A stretch of DNA of 64,000 nucleotides from Aspergillus flavus (GCF_009017415.1 NC_092407.1:4836001-4900000); one strand, 5' to 3'. Shown: positions 38,437 to 51,211, counted from the stretch's first letter. Notes: generated by a model from the sequence alone, not told the origin. Translations and numbers: made by a program.

Positions 38437-39947
38437 TCAAACTTGATGTTGTGACTGATGCAAGGGCGCTCGAAGCAGTGTTCCCCAAATCATCAGCGCA
38501 ACGGCCAACATCGCCAGCAAAATAGGCTGCAGCACCGCCACTCCCTTAGCCTGTGCAATAGCCCCGATCATAAAAGGGAAGACAGCTCCTCCACCCATAG
38601 AGAACGCAGCCGCAAAACCAATAGCCGCGACATGCAAGTGCTTCGGCAACATGCGAGTAGCAACGACCACGACGCCGGGGAAAATAGTTCCCAAGAAGAA
38701 CCCCACCAGTGCAACCGCCACAGCCGAGACGATAAACTTCGGAACGAGCCAGAAGATCAGTTCCAGCGCAATGGCAAGCACGATATATACGATGATTGAT
38801 AGTCTTTCGCCGATGCGGGGTGAGACGAATCCCAATATAAAGCGGCCCAGTGTAATGCCGAGCCAGAAGCCTGTTTCGGCCATGCCGGATGCGAAGGGAG
38901 TGCCGTGGCGTATACTGGTCATGAATACGACAATCCAACCTCCGATGGCTACCTCACAACCGCCATATAGGAAGAGGAAGATGGCGCAGATCCAGGTGAC
39001 ACGGTAGGTCAGTGATAGTCTGGTCTGGTTGGGAGATCTACTGCCATTACTACCCGGGGACGACGGATTGTCCTGTCGGTATTTGGATCCGGTCTCCGTC
39101 CAGAATGCGCTGGTTGCATTGACGAGTTCTAAAGCGGCAGCTCCCGTCTTGGATTCGTATTAGTGTATGGATTGTTCGGATTGCAGAGGCCGCATAGCCG
39201 CCGCTAGGGTTGATATACGTACTAGGAGGTAATAGCATGAATTCCAATGCCAGCCGGCTTTTGTAATCAGGGTAGTCGCAATAAGAGGACTGACTGTAGC
39301 CCCAACACCATAGAACCCGTGAAAACATCCGAGTACTTCGTGAGAGTTGGCCAGACTGCTGATCCACACGTTCCACCCCGCATTCTGGATCCCGCTTCCA
39401 AGCCCGACGAAGATATACATGATCACCAGCACCGGAAAGGGAGGATTACTTGATATGACGGCAAAGGCAAGCAAGTGACATGCTGGGCCGATAAACGCCA
39501 CACCTCGACGACCGAAGCGCTGGTGGATCAGATTACTGACAACGGCGGAGACAGTGTAGCCCAGAAATGGTGACAGGAATACTAGGGAAATGATAGTATA
39601 GCTCTTATCGTAAGAGACCTCGAGCTGGAAGATACATGAGGTCTGAATTAGCATTGTATATGTTTGCTTCATGTGTGAAAGGTGATACAAACGTAAGGAA
39701 TTATCGCTCCATATGCCGCATCATTGGACCCCATGACTAAGGCACACCAGAAGGTAGCCAGTACTCTCCAGATCATAGTCTTTGACCCGTTCCACCGCAG
39801 GGCGACGTTGACTGCGTGTAAGGGAGGAGTGTCATCCTCAGATCCGGGGCCCGCTGGGACAGATGCAACGTGTATTGTATTGTCAGACGAGATAGAAGGT
39901 GGACGAGGAAGATTTGGATTTGTAGAGATAGTCTCAGTTTCGGCCAT
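38437..39947 (-). CDS. MFS transporter of the fungal cluster type
   Basis: Major facilitator superfamily protein with about 12 membrane helices, probably in the plasma membrane, for export of the pathway product. Three exons (39693-39947, 39223-39624, 38437-39147) join in phase to 455 aa. The cytosolic N-terminus is Ser/Pro-rich. The first helix region contains MGSNDAAYGAIIPYLEVSY, spanning intron 1. Loop 2-3 has RFGRRGVAFIGP, the G-x-x-x-D/R-R-x-G-R-R signature. The central loop is short and hydrophilic (GSNGSRSPNQTR). The second half begins YGGCEVAIGGWIVVFM. It resembles FucP/BSC6-like carriers. It lies head-to-head with the glutamine-synthetase-like gene. No inactivating change was seen. 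Confidence 0.85.
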
Positions 39948-41079
39948 GGCTCATGATAATCGAGTACCTGCAAAGGAGACTCAGTTTTTCTATAGATGGT
40001 AATAATGATCTGTGTAACGAAGGATCTAGTACACAGGATAGAATCGAGGATTCGAGATCACCTGTCAACTAGGTAAGGATATAGAGGCAAGAAAAGGGAG
40101 AAGTGTCTATCATTAATTGAGTAGTAGAACGAATACAAAGGAAAGTAATGCTAGTCGATTTTGCTGTGTACGTTGCCGTCTTAAATAGCTTAGGATCCTC
40201 TCATAAAAAATGGCTGAATAGTCAGGCGACACTCTATCCGGCTGGTTTTGAACTGTAAAGGCTCTAGAGTCTACGAGGAGCGGGGATCGAGGGGAATAGT
40301 TAATAGAAAAATTGGTTTATTACTAGGCCTTTCGTATCTAAAGTTTACAAAATTAGGTTAGATTAATAATTCGCGCGGGAAAGGCGGAATACAGGCGTTA
40401 GTTATAAGCAGCTGTGATAGAAGCAACATACCAGGCTGGCTTTTATGGTTTCCTATACAAATATGTAGGAAATCTCGATGTAAGGCCCGGGGAAGTTATA
40501 GTCGACCACTCAGACTACCATATAAGATTCCCTATAACATGATATAGTGGGTCTATGTAACTAATTAAAAGTTCGCTGGGAATCCTAATTTAAGTCTAGA
40601 ACTTTTCGCTACTACCACACAGGAACAAAAGTATATCTTATCGTAAGGATTGTCGTATTCTAGTTTTTTCCACAACCTTTAAAGCGTACAAATTTACTAA
40701 GCATACTATATAAGAGTATCTTCTTATAGTATATCTGTACTTGAGGAGGGCTTGTGTAGTGATTTTGACCCACTAGTTTAGCTCAATTGGTTGCGTATAT
40801 CGGGGTTTTATCCGTACTGGATATGGAAACGTTCAACGTACTCAGTAGAACTAGCAGTATGACTCAGAAGCGGGCCGTGAACTACGTTACTAGGTACCGT
40901 CATCCACAAGGTACGAAAGCGGGTCTGGCTCTAGATAAGCCTAATACTCTTAGGGTTTTTTCCGCGTTCTCCGCACTGCCGGCAAGACAACACCTACTAC
41001 TCGCTGCTCTGCCTTGAATGTTCTCGAACTGTCATTGTTGAAGCTTCCATGAGCCTCATTGCCATGTTGCGCTCCCAAA
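39948..41079. promoter_or_regulatory. AT-rich divergent promoter, possible decayed element
   Basis: Upstream region shared by the transporter and the glutamine-synthetase-like gene. The middle (40.1-40.75 kb) is strongly TA-rich and includes an imperfect inverted repeat (ACTATATAAGAG...CTTCTTATAGT near 40703-40731). This could be a decayed transposon or a RIP-affected stretch. No open frame of note. Confidence 0.4.
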
Positions 41080-42735
41080 ATGTCGTTCCCCGAGGTCACC
41101 GCCGCGAATGTGGCCGAGGTGCTCCACAATGATCGTATGGTCATCGCCGGCGTGGACGTAGACGGCCAGCTGCGCGGCAAACTCATGAAGAAGAGCAAGT
41201 TCTTATCTATCGCCACCGGTGGGTTCGGTTTCTGCTCCATTATCTTTGGCTGGGACCAACAAGACACGGGCTATCCTAAGGAGCTCGCTATATGCAACGA
41301 AGAGAACGGCTATAGAGATCTAATTGCAGTCCCGGATCTGAGCAGCGTTCGGCGTATCCGGTGGGAGAATAAAGTGCCTTTCTTCCTTCTCAGCTTCTTA
41401 GACCCGGACACACAAGAGCCAGTCTGCGCGTGCCCACGAGGGCTGTTGAAAAATGCGACTGCGAAAGTTGAGGCTGCCGGTCATTTCGCTATGGCGGAAA
41501 ATATGTTCGATGGCAACCGGCCCTCGTCGTGTACTACCTGAGGACCCCCGGCTGATATGTTTGCAGCCGAGTATGAGTTCGGCCATTTTCGGATACCGGG
41601 TGATAGTTTTAGCCCGGAACGCGCTGCATCTGGCATCACATCCTTCATACAAAACAATTCGGTTGACTCGCTACCATCACTAACAGAGGGTATGTTTGGG
41701 TACTCCATGACTCGCTCGTTGCACAGTGAGAATTATCATGACGGAATTCTCGATGAATGTGAACAGTTCCGTTGTAATATTGAGGAATGGCGTGCGAAGA
41801 GCGGTCCCGGTGCTTTTGAAGCTGTGAGTTATGCTCGAACGAAGCAAGAGAAATACAATACTGATTGATACATAATCTGCGGGTTTGATATGCTAACGCT
41901 GAATGTTGCGATAGACATTGCAGTGCAGCGAGGCCAAGGATATGGCAGATAAGGCTAGCTTATGCAAGTAAGATTCTCTCATAAGCTGAGATAGTACATT
42001 TCAGTTTCCCAGGCTCACCATGTTATATTTATATCCATATCAAGATACGTTGTCAAGGCCTACGGTATCAAACACGGCATCACACCTTGTTTCATGGCAA
42101 AGCCGCGCCACGAGCTACCTGGGAATGGTGGGCACATGAATATTTCTCTCATTACCGCCGATGGCAAAAGTGCTTTCACTCGCGACACTCCCGATCCGTC
42201 TCCTCCTTACCCAGATGTGGCACATTTGTCGGATCTCGGTCGCCAATTCCTCACCGGTCTATTGGTAGGCTTACCGGACATCATGCCGCTGTTTGCACCA
42301 ACTATTAATTCTTATAAGCGTCTGGTGGAGGACCTCTGGGCTCCTAACACTGTATCCTGGGGTCTGGAGCACCGCGCAGCGTCCATTCGACTGATTACAC
42401 CCCCAACTGCTAACGCGAATGCCACCCGCTTTGAAATCCGTGTTCCTGGTGCAGATGCCAATCCGCACTTCGTGCTTGCCGCAATAATAGCCCTCGGCTG
42501 GCGTGGCGTAGAGAAAAAGCTCGAAATTCCTGTGCCACCGTTGCCCAAGGGCGAGGATATGAGTAGCTCTAGCGATAAGAGTATGCCCTTGGCCAAGGCA
42601 TTGAAAGAGGCAGTGGCCACGTTCACACGACTAGATAGTGTGGCTCGAGAGGTGTTTGGAGACAGCTTCGTTGAACACTTTGGTGGCACAAGGGAGTATA
42701 AAATCCAACTGTGGGAGGAAGCCGTGACTGACTGA
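41080..42735 (+). pseudogene. Glutamine-synthetase-like ligase, missing splice donor
   Basis: Type I glutamine-synthetase-like protein (FluG/PuuA-like), expected to make a gamma-glutamyl amide or related bond with ATP. The N-terminal domain runs from ATG 41080 (VDGQLRGKLMKKSKFL, FGWDQQD). The catalytic domain contains AEYEFGHF (metal-binding Glu), FGYSMTR, DECEQFRCNIEEW and PGNGGHMNISL. Exons 41569-41823, 41915-41967 and 42045-42735 join in phase with good signals. The junction of the first exon to 41569 is the problem: family sequence predicts ...AMAGAEYEF, but after GCT ATG GCG (41494-41496) the DNA reads GAAAATATG with no GT donor in the needed phase. The alternatives are a 38-nt intron or loss of conserved residues. 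The gene may be broken, or may use an unusual site. Confidence 0.6.
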
Positions 42736-42892
42736 TACGTGTTCGCTGTCGGGGTTTTTTTTCCAACTTGTCTTAATCGGACAACTGAGCTGGGACTGAC
42801 AGCATACTTCTAGGGAAGTGCGGCGGTGCATTGAGACTGGTTAAGGGAACGGATGTCTAGAGTTAGATCTATTGATCCCATGGGATATAGAC

Positions 42893-45800
42893 CTATTTAG
42901 TATAGCCTCGAAGCCTGTCCCAGAGTTGTTCAAAGTTCTCGAAACACGGAATGTCGTCTACTTGCAATTGATCCACAACACCCTCCACACAAGCTCCATT
43001 TTCTACCAGTATATTAGCAACCTTCAACCGGTTTGTACTCCCTTTCTCCCTTTGCAGCCTCACGCGGTCCAAAGCGATGTGTAAAGCAGTCGGTCCATAC
43101 CATCCAGTAGGCCTTTCAAAGTGGTTAGTGGTCGCATTTACATCTGCACCGTGCTTCAGAAGGAGCTCAACCACAGCGACGTGACCACCCATTGCAGCCA
43201 GATGAAGTGGTTGACCGTTCCATTCCTTTTCATCAGGATTAGGAAGTCTACCATGGCACATATCTAACCGTCTTGTGGGGACATGTATGCTGGCTCCGGC
43301 AGTAATCAGCCTTTCAACGATAGCAACATTGCCCCAGTATGCAGCGACATGCAATGGACGCCAGCCGTCGATACCGGCCGCTTCTATATCAGCACCGCGC
43401 GACAGCAACAAAGACACTACATTCCCAAAATTGGCACGAGATACCGCGGCATGGAGAATAGAATGGTGTTTCCGACAAAAACTGATGCAGGAGTTCACGT
43501 CGGCCACGAGTCTAAGGAGATGCGAGAACATGATCTCGTCACCAGTAATCAAAGCTTCTTCAAGCATTGTATTTCCATAATTATTTCTCTTTTCTGCTAT
43601 TTCTTGACAGATGACTTGATCCCCAAGCCGGAGTCCAGTCTCGCGAGAACGATAGGGGTGATGATTGGAAGTCCGTTGTACGATGTTAACGGGCAGAAGA
43701 TGCCATAGTGTATCGTGATGATGTCGCCGTTTCAGTCGATCAGATAGTTTGCAATAGTCGCGTGAGAACCCAGCATGATGGATAGGAAACCATCCATCTT
43801 TATCGGGTATGTTTGCATGAGCTCCATGGTCCAACAAGCTGACAACCAAGTCGGTGTTTCCCCTCATTGCGGCGAGATGCAACAGGGTCTGACTCATGGA
43901 ATTCTGAGAATCCAACCTCCCGAATTGCGCCAACGCATTACAGATGCGGCAAAAGATGTCCTTTATATCAGAGGGAGTCGGAGAACATAGGTGACGCGTC
44001 CAGTGGTCTGGTTTGGGTGAGATGGAGACATGTGCGGTTAGATGCTTTAATGGCTCAGGATTATTGAAGACTGCGGCGGTCAAAACGGAATCAGATGTCT
44101 CTCCGCAGGCATGGAAGGCGTCTGCACCCGCCTCCAAAAGCGCAAGTGTGATTTCAGCCATTGGAATGCTTCTAGCTGCTAGAAGGAGAGGAGTCATGCC
44201 TGTAAATGGGCTTTGGAAATTCACGTTTACTCCGGCTGACTTTAGGCTAACCAAAATGCGCGGAAAGGCTTGTGCAATCTCTTTAAGTGACTTTCTATGA
44301 GACGAAGATGATCCTTCATGACCAGGGGATTGGTCGTGAAAATGGCCAACCATCTCACTTACTAGCACAAGGGCAGCGTCTTCATTTGGGGACACTCCAT
44401 GGCCAAGGAGAACATCCATAATCTCGTAATCAAGGTCCCGAGTAGCAGCCGCAAGAATAGACTGAAGGTAAGGTGTTGCCGGTATTTTTGCCCCAAAGGA
44501 GATAAGGACACAGCTTATACCCCAGGCCCTCCTCCTTAATGCAAGAGTCAATGGTGTGTCTAGCTCATCTTCTTCATTTGTCGAAGTGTTATGCCACAGC
44601 GCAAAGGTTGGAGATATATCCAGCATGCTTGCCGAGCCATCTCGTAGGACCTGGCCAGTTAACCTCACATACTGGTTGAAATTATTCTGATTTATGGGCT
44701 TCCAAGCTCGCTGATTTAGAAGTGAAGCTGCAGGGCGCTCAGGTAGTCCTTGAAGCATAAGATGCAGCGCTCTTCGTACTTCCTCCACATCCCAACACAC
44801 CTCCGCGAATTGCATCATCGTGTGGATTGCAGTCCGCCCCATATTATCGACAGTATCAACTCTTGACCCAGTGGCCATCAAAGGATCAATGAATGATAGA
44901 ATCCCACACATTGCGGCGATGTGCAAAACTGTCTCTCCTTCGCTGTTTTGTAATGTTGGATCTGCTCCCTTAGAAAGCAGCATGCGAGCCATTTCGGTAG
45001 CCAGGGCCTGCTGCTTTTCACTGGCCTTGTTGGCAAGCAAAACAGCAAGCATGAGGCAAGTTTCTGACCTGGGGATAGGTCCCATATCTAATATTCTATC
45101 TAATTGCAGCGAAAACTGGTTTATATCTGCACCACCATCGATGATCGCCCTTGCCGTCTCAATGAATCCATTCATTACAGCAAGATGCAAGGCATTCCTT
45201 CCATGAGAGTCATAGCTTTCAGGGTTTGCCCCGTTTTCGAGCAGAAGTTGCGCGAATCGTGGGTCTTCTTGACCTGCAGCTACATGCAGAGGGGTTCCGT
45301 GGTGACCTCGAATATTCACATCATGAGGGCTAGCGAGGATGACTTTCACCGTTTCCAAATTTCCATGACGAATAGCAACGTGTAACGCAAGTTCACCTGC
45401 TCCGAATTGTTGATCAGGCTTTGCTCCTTTATCTAGAAGAAGTCGTGCAAAGCTTGGGTCTTTTTGGCATGCAGCGATGTGCAACAGCGATCCCTCCTTG
45501 GATTTGAAATTTACATCAACACCGGTTTCGATAAGCAAGCGAGCTGCGTTGAGGTATCCATCGCGGATGGTAGATCCAAGAACTATTGCTTTCCACACCG
45601 ATGGGCTTGTCTCCACCCACTCATTTTTGAAGTATTTCCTCGGATCCTCCACCAAGTACGTCTGACCCGAAATTGTTTCCGCGCTGTACAGGAGAGCCTT
45701 TGTTTTCTTTGATGACTTCCCTCCCTTTGATGACTTCAACAGCATTCGCCATGAATTCTCGGCGACAGGAACTTTGAAACTCTCTCTAGACCAAAGCTTG

Positions 45801-48488
45801 TCGAAAACATCATCTCCCACCCGTGAACCTGGTGCCTGGAGATACACAACTAGCAAATCAAAGATGGGGGCATGTTTGGCTTCTGCCGCTACTTGTATTG
45901 GCGAAACGCCCACTGGCGTACTGAGTCGCCTCACATCATCCACGCTGAGCGTCCGGATATCAGCCTTGAGAGTAAGTGATAATTGTGTCTGATGGTGCTG
46001 TAGAAGCGCCTGGACTATCTCGGTTTCCCCCCGTGATATGGCCCAGTGCAATGCTGTGGATCCTGACTTGCTGCGTCTGGTATACTTGGCATGATTGGAT
46101 AGCAGAAGACGAACGATATCCAGACTTCCAGTAAATGATGCCCAAAACAGGGGGGTCCAACCTTGATCATCCGGGGTGTCAATATCTGCTCCATTTTCTA
46201 TAAGAAGCTCGGCAGAAGCAAAGTGACCGTTTGCACAGGCATAGTGGAGAGGAGTCCAACCCTGGGTATCTTTTGGAGATGTGTCGAGTGCTGACTTAAT
46301 CAACGTCTTCAAGTTTCTGGTCAAGTTCCAATACGCTGCAACGTGTAATGCAGTCTGCTTTGCGGGCATGGCCTCGAAAAGGGCATTCGAAAGGTCGGTC
46401 TCGAACCCGTTGCGGAAATGTAATGCTTGAATAGCAGCGTCGCGGAGATTTCCGTCCAAGATCAGGAATTGAACAAGAGACTCTGTGTCTCCTTCCAAAT
46501 CTTCCAAATCTTGGAGATGCTCTCCCCAGTGCCGCGAGGCATAATCGAGAAACACCATCTCATGAAAGCGGCAGGAAAGCTCCGCAGAGCTTGCACATGG
46601 CCCTTGCTTGAATGATTTCAAACACATGTAGCGTAAACATGTCTCTGATATATCGGTATTCATGTCATGAGATACCAACACCGTGGATCTAAAAAAGTCG
46701 TACGCAGTGGCATGACACAATCCAACCGTATTATCGTCAAATAGCACCACCATGCCAATACACGACTGAAGGAGGAGATCTGGACTTACGGTATTATCCT
46801 CGTAGATTTCCTCTTCATCTTTCTCGACAGCAAAAGCGTGAATTAGCTCACTCAATTTAAATCGTCTTTTTGCAAACGCAATCCACCCAATGAAACGATG
46901 CGCAAGAGCTCTCTTTGCCTTTGGCTGGATATCAATTCGCTGTACGATTGATGTGTAGGCTTGTTCCAGCCCTTTCGATTCCTTCTCAAGCGCCTTTCGC
47001 ATTTGGCGAATAGTGGTGAGATCCATAAGCTCATCGAGAATGAGCTTGACATGGAGAAATCTTAGAAATGTTAGCCTGGTAAATATTCTTCGGCTCATGA
47101 TGCTTACACATTGCTCGATTTTCTCATGATGTCCTCGGTGAAGTCCTCGGTGTCAGGAAAGTCACTATCTTGGAAGCGGGAGCTGATGTAGAGTTCCAGA
47201 TCATGAATCTGCGAGTACACCTCCATCTTTACTGCAGTACCCATATGCTTCCTGATGTGACTTAGATCTCGGCTCGTTACCATTATTTTGCAGCCTGCCC
47301 CAACAAAAAAAGGCAGATAGGGAAGCAAGCCTTCTGCCTTGGGTACTTCATCAGGACCGTCGACTATAAGGTACGTCGACTTTAACTCACAGGCTGCTGC
47401 GAATAATTCAGCCAGCCCCGCAGGAGTACTTTGTTTAGCTGGGTCAGCGCAGAGTTGCTTCATGGCTAGGAGTAAGCCCTCATCCGCTTGTTCGATCACC
47501 TGTCGAATCATACACTGCAAAATTGCGGTAAGGAATTGCTGGTCTCGAGAGGAGAACTGGCAAAATATGTATATCACAGAGCTTGCATTGGATGTTTGTC
47601 TGTCCCACAGGTACTCGATTGTAGTTGACCTAGACTTTGTTAGGCACGAGGAAAATAGCACCAATGGGCTATGGATCGGATGCGTACGCGAGGAGCGTTT
47701 TCCCAACACCAGCTTCGACCTGTTAGTGATACCATAGACAGAATAGTGAAACGAGACGGCTTCATACGAGATCCGTAGCACCAAAGCAGTGATGGGGGTC
47801 CGGTGCACCAGGTTTCGACCGTCTGAGATTTTAAGAACCATTCCCCGGTCCCAGCGCAAGCGACTGGTCTCGAGCGTTCAAATGCATCTGGCCACGGGAA
47901 GAGCGAGAAAAGATGCTGGATGACTTGCTCTGCAGATCTAGTAAGCTTGTGAATTATATTATGCTAGCATCGCACAAATATACCGTTGCCGATGGTGGCT
48001 ACCTTCTTGTATGTGGCATTGGCTACGGTCCTTCTCGCGGTTAGCACTGATTTTGTTGTGCAGGTAAGCCTTTGACGTATCTACATGATATTTGTGGAGA
48101 GGAAATCCGTAAAGAGAGTCCGATACATATGCAAGAGACCGATATGCTTTTTTATTTCTTTTTCCTGGAACGGCCAGGCGAAGCGACGTATTCTTTTGTC
48201 GAGATCTAAGTGAAGGGCTGTTAGATGACGGTGGCATTCTTGAAGAGCATCATCGTTAAGCGACGGTGGGCGTGATGGCAAGTCTAAGCCGGTAGACGCT
48301 GCCTCTTGTATAGCTTCTTCCAAGCGAAACAGAACCTCGGTCAAAGCAGAGACTTCTTGAAGATAGTGCTTCTGAGTCTTGGGGGCAGATTTGATGTCTG
48401 AGACGTAACTATAACTGAGCTTGGTAATCTGTCCCGCAATCTGGACAAGACTACCTATACTGGCGACTAGGCCGATGATTTCGGCCAT
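42893..48488 (-). CDS. NLR-type STAND protein: N-domain, NACHT, ankyrin repeats
   Basis: Large signal-transducing NTPase of the fungal NLR class, linked in known members to self/non-self recognition and cell death. Six exons (48085-48488, 47984-48046, 47768-47937, 47688-47712, 47108-47629, 42893-47060) join in phase to about 1,783 aa. The second exon is the least certain. Residues 1-135 form a helical fungal STAND N-terminal domain (MAEIIGLVASIGSLVQ). The NACHT domain contains Walker A YGSPGVGKTLLAS, built from a 25-nt micro-exon, Walker B TYLIVDGPDEV, and KIMVTSR. A winged-helix-like region follows (GLEQAYTSIVQRID). The last exon of 4.2 kb holds about 20 ankyrin repeats (G-x-TPLHxAAxxG). No stop or frameshift was found. 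Confidence 0.85.
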
Positions 48489-49146
48489 ATTCCTTTATCC
48501 TTATTTCGACTCTGGGCTGGATTTCAGAAGGAGTATAATGAAAAATGAGTTGGATTCGAATGGTGGGGCACGGGGCAAAGCAACCTTATACGAGACAACA
48601 CAGCCTCAAGGCAGTGGGGCGAAAGGGCCAATGCTTATTTGATCGACGCAGAGAGCTGATCATTCTCCACATAGGACTTGTTGTAACAGTTGGCTACAGA
48701 CTCAATCTAACCCGCCACTTGCCAAGATAGAGTTGCTGGTCTGTCACCCACAGGAAATATGCCCATTTCTCCTAGCTAGCGAGTGCTTCCTTCGAACAGT
48801 TGCCAAGCCCGAGATACAGTGGATTGTTGCCACGTTTGATTAACATGATGCATAAACAGATTGGACAAGAGGACGAATGGTTGGAAGCTAATAAAGTGAA
48901 ATTTCTGGAGCTGGCGGCTGGGGAAGATGAGGATTTTATTCAGCTATCGAAGGAGCTGGAGGACCGTTGAGAGCATGTATAATTCAAAATTTTCTAAGTT
49001 CATAAGCACAGAGATGTTCTGTGTACACTTCTACAAGTAATGTGTCAAGGCGTCGAAGCAAGGAACAGTCGAATCACAAATCTTTTATTGCATGTTGGTC
49101 AATTTTCTCGTTTCAAGAGGATCGAGATAGAAGTCTGCCAGGTTCG
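48489..49146. other. Intergenic with a small relic frame
   Basis: Upstream of the NLR gene. A 41-codon open frame at 48845-48970 (+) encodes a Glu-rich helix (WLEANKVKFLELAAGEDED). It follows a short coding-like piece (KPEIQWIVATFD) closed by a stop. This could be the tail of a lost gene; family unknown. Confidence 0.35.
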
Positions 49147-49940
49147 TCAGCGCTGATATAACACAAACGGCGGAGAATTCTTACTTCCGACAGGCCAGAG
49201 AGAAGTCAGATTTTTCATTGCCTCCCGTACGCATTTTACACAATCCCTGTAAAAAGGAAAGTTCGCCTGCTCCAGATTGGTAAATATGACCGCAGACTGG
49301 TACAGCCAGTCCACCACGAGTGGGGATGGGAACTGCGATTGGTTGTCACGCAGTCGATGTGCAATAGGTAAAATCACTTCAGCTGTTCTTTCCATGGCTG
49401 TCAGAAAGCGATCTTCTCCTGCAGCATGCGATGGCACCTCGTGCCTTGGTCGATGGAAAGATTGTAGCATTAGAAGGGCACTGAAGAGAAACTGATGTTA
49501 GTCAAAAGTAGAAAATGCTGGGTTTCGTGAAATGGTTCGTACCTGCCCAAGACGGCTACGGGAGAGCAATACGCCACTCCACATAGTTCCTCTTCTGAGA
49601 CGGTTAATGATAAGAGGGATCGAATGGCACGGTCAAGAATGTCTCCTTCTTCTCTCAAGATGTGTCTGCTTATCTCTGTATCAGAGACATGTCGAAGAAC
49701 CCTGCTCAGCAAGTGTGCAGCCTGCGCTAGGCGCGCGAACTTGCCCATTTTCTCGGCGCATGGGGACGAGACAGTGTAGGGGGGTGCATTCGGATAAGTC
49801 TGTGATGTGATTAAAAGCTGGATACAGTAACATTGTTGAACCCTGCTTACCCCATTGTTCCAATCCTCATCTAAGACAGGTAGATAATAATTCTCCGCGG
49901 GATCAGGAGTGCACAAGGCCCGATTTGGCCAATTCACGTT
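49147..49940 (-). pseudogene. N-terminally truncated fungal regulator (MHR only)
   Basis: C-terminal part of a Fungal_trans regulator. Exon pieces 49543-49940 and 49147-49480 join across a 62-nt intron (GTACGA...TTCAG). The first begins in the conserved stretch MNVNWPNRALCTP...YYLPVLDEDWN and continues through LAQAAHLLSRVLRH. The second contains LVVDWLYQSAVIF. There is no start codon in suitable context and no zinc cluster upstream, so half the gene seems to be missing. It lies next to a broken methyltransferase, suggesting a remnant locus. Confidence 0.65.
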
Positions 49941-50251
49941 CATGCTTCTTGTTGACACTGTTTCTATATTTATGACACCACGTATTAACCTTTCCAAAAC
50001 GATAAGTCAGACACAGGATTAGATAAGTACATCTACCAGATCTTATTATTTTTATAATGTTCGGCTGTCTGCGGGGAGGTATTGCTCATCGTACCGCGTC
50101 GCTGACTGCTCACACTTGCCATTGTGCTTCAAAAACATATCATCCGCTACATACTTTCCTCGCTACCAGAGCTCGGTTATAGTCGTTTGGTTATGTGAAT
50201 CTGCTGACCTCAAAGAGACCACGTCCAGCTGCATTCTTCTCCACGTTGAAA

Positions 50252-51211
50252 ATGCCGTTGACCGAGATCGACTCCCTCCCGCATTTCCGGGTTGGAGAAC
50301 GTTCAGTATGTCAAAACCTTTGCTCCAGCAGTCTACGTGTAGTGACTAACATTGAATACATTCATAGCGCGAAGCTGGCCAGGAAACGAAACTTCTTCAC
50401 TTCATCTACGGCCAGCCACACTTAGACGAGATCAGAGGACACTCGCAGAAAGTACTTGACCTGATGAACAGGTTCGAAGAGGGATACTACATGATGACCG
50501 TCGGTGCACCGAAAGGGAGGATCGTGACCGATCTAATTGATGAGATCAAGCCCAAGACGATGATCGAACTGGGCTGCTATATGGGATACTCCGCCATTCT
50601 CTTTGGCGACGCAGTACGTCGCAATGGTGGCGAGCGCTATCTCAGTCTGGAGCTGAACCCGGAATTGCGAACATGCTGATCGAGTTAGCCGGTCTGCGCG
50701 ATTTTGTACGAGTGATTGTTGGCCGCAGTGACGTCTCTCTTGACAGGTTATACCGGAGAGGGGAGGTAAGCAAAATCGAACTTATGTTTCCGGATCATTA
50801 CAAGCCTACGTACTTGACGGACTTGAAGCTGTGCGAGCATCATGGCATGATCGTCCCGGGCTCGGTGCTGGCTGCAGACAATGTGCTCTATCCCGGGAAC
50901 CCGCCGTACTTGGAGTACGTCCGTAGCAGTGTTGAGCAGAAACGGGAGGCCGCGAAGGGAGGGCCCATGAAGGGATATAATGTGGAGCGCACAAGCCAAC
51001 GTCAGGTCAATTCATATATGCCAGAGGGTGATACGCCTGCGTTTGAAGTGATTGGAAATCCCAACCTCGTGTACCAAAGTTGTACTGCAGCAACCAGAGG
51101 GAGAACGGGTGAGTCTCCGTGTCGAAGATGGAATTGTTCAAATTTGTCCTTTGCTAATCACCGTGATAGGATGCCATCGAAGTCACCCGATGTGTGGGGT
51201 GGGAGGAGTAG
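50252..51211 (+). pseudogene. Catechol-type O-methyltransferase, frameshifted
   Basis: SAM-dependent O-methyltransferase of the catechol-OMT class. Exon 1 (50252-50305) joins in phase to 50368 onward. SAM motif I reads MIELGCYMGYSAILFG. The frame breaks near 50661-50667: LELNPE should run into the helix NMLIELAGL, but about a dozen bases seem deleted and a stop follows. Homology resumes in another frame with DLMFxDHYKPTY-like sequence (LMFPDHYKPTY) and PGSVLAADNVLYPGNPPYLEYVR, which carry the metal and substrate residues. A second frame change lies near 51070-51080, followed by an intron (51109-51169) and the end DAIEVTRCVGWEE. The gene is almost certainly inactive. Confidence 0.8.

Noticed and set aside
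38458..39007. Plus-strand open frames
   Set aside because: Antisense shadows of the MFS transporter's last exon.
40765..40860. Possible tRNA: TTTAGCTCAATTGGTTG resembles an A-box
   Set aside because: No matching B-box, acceptor stem or anticodon arm could be folded.
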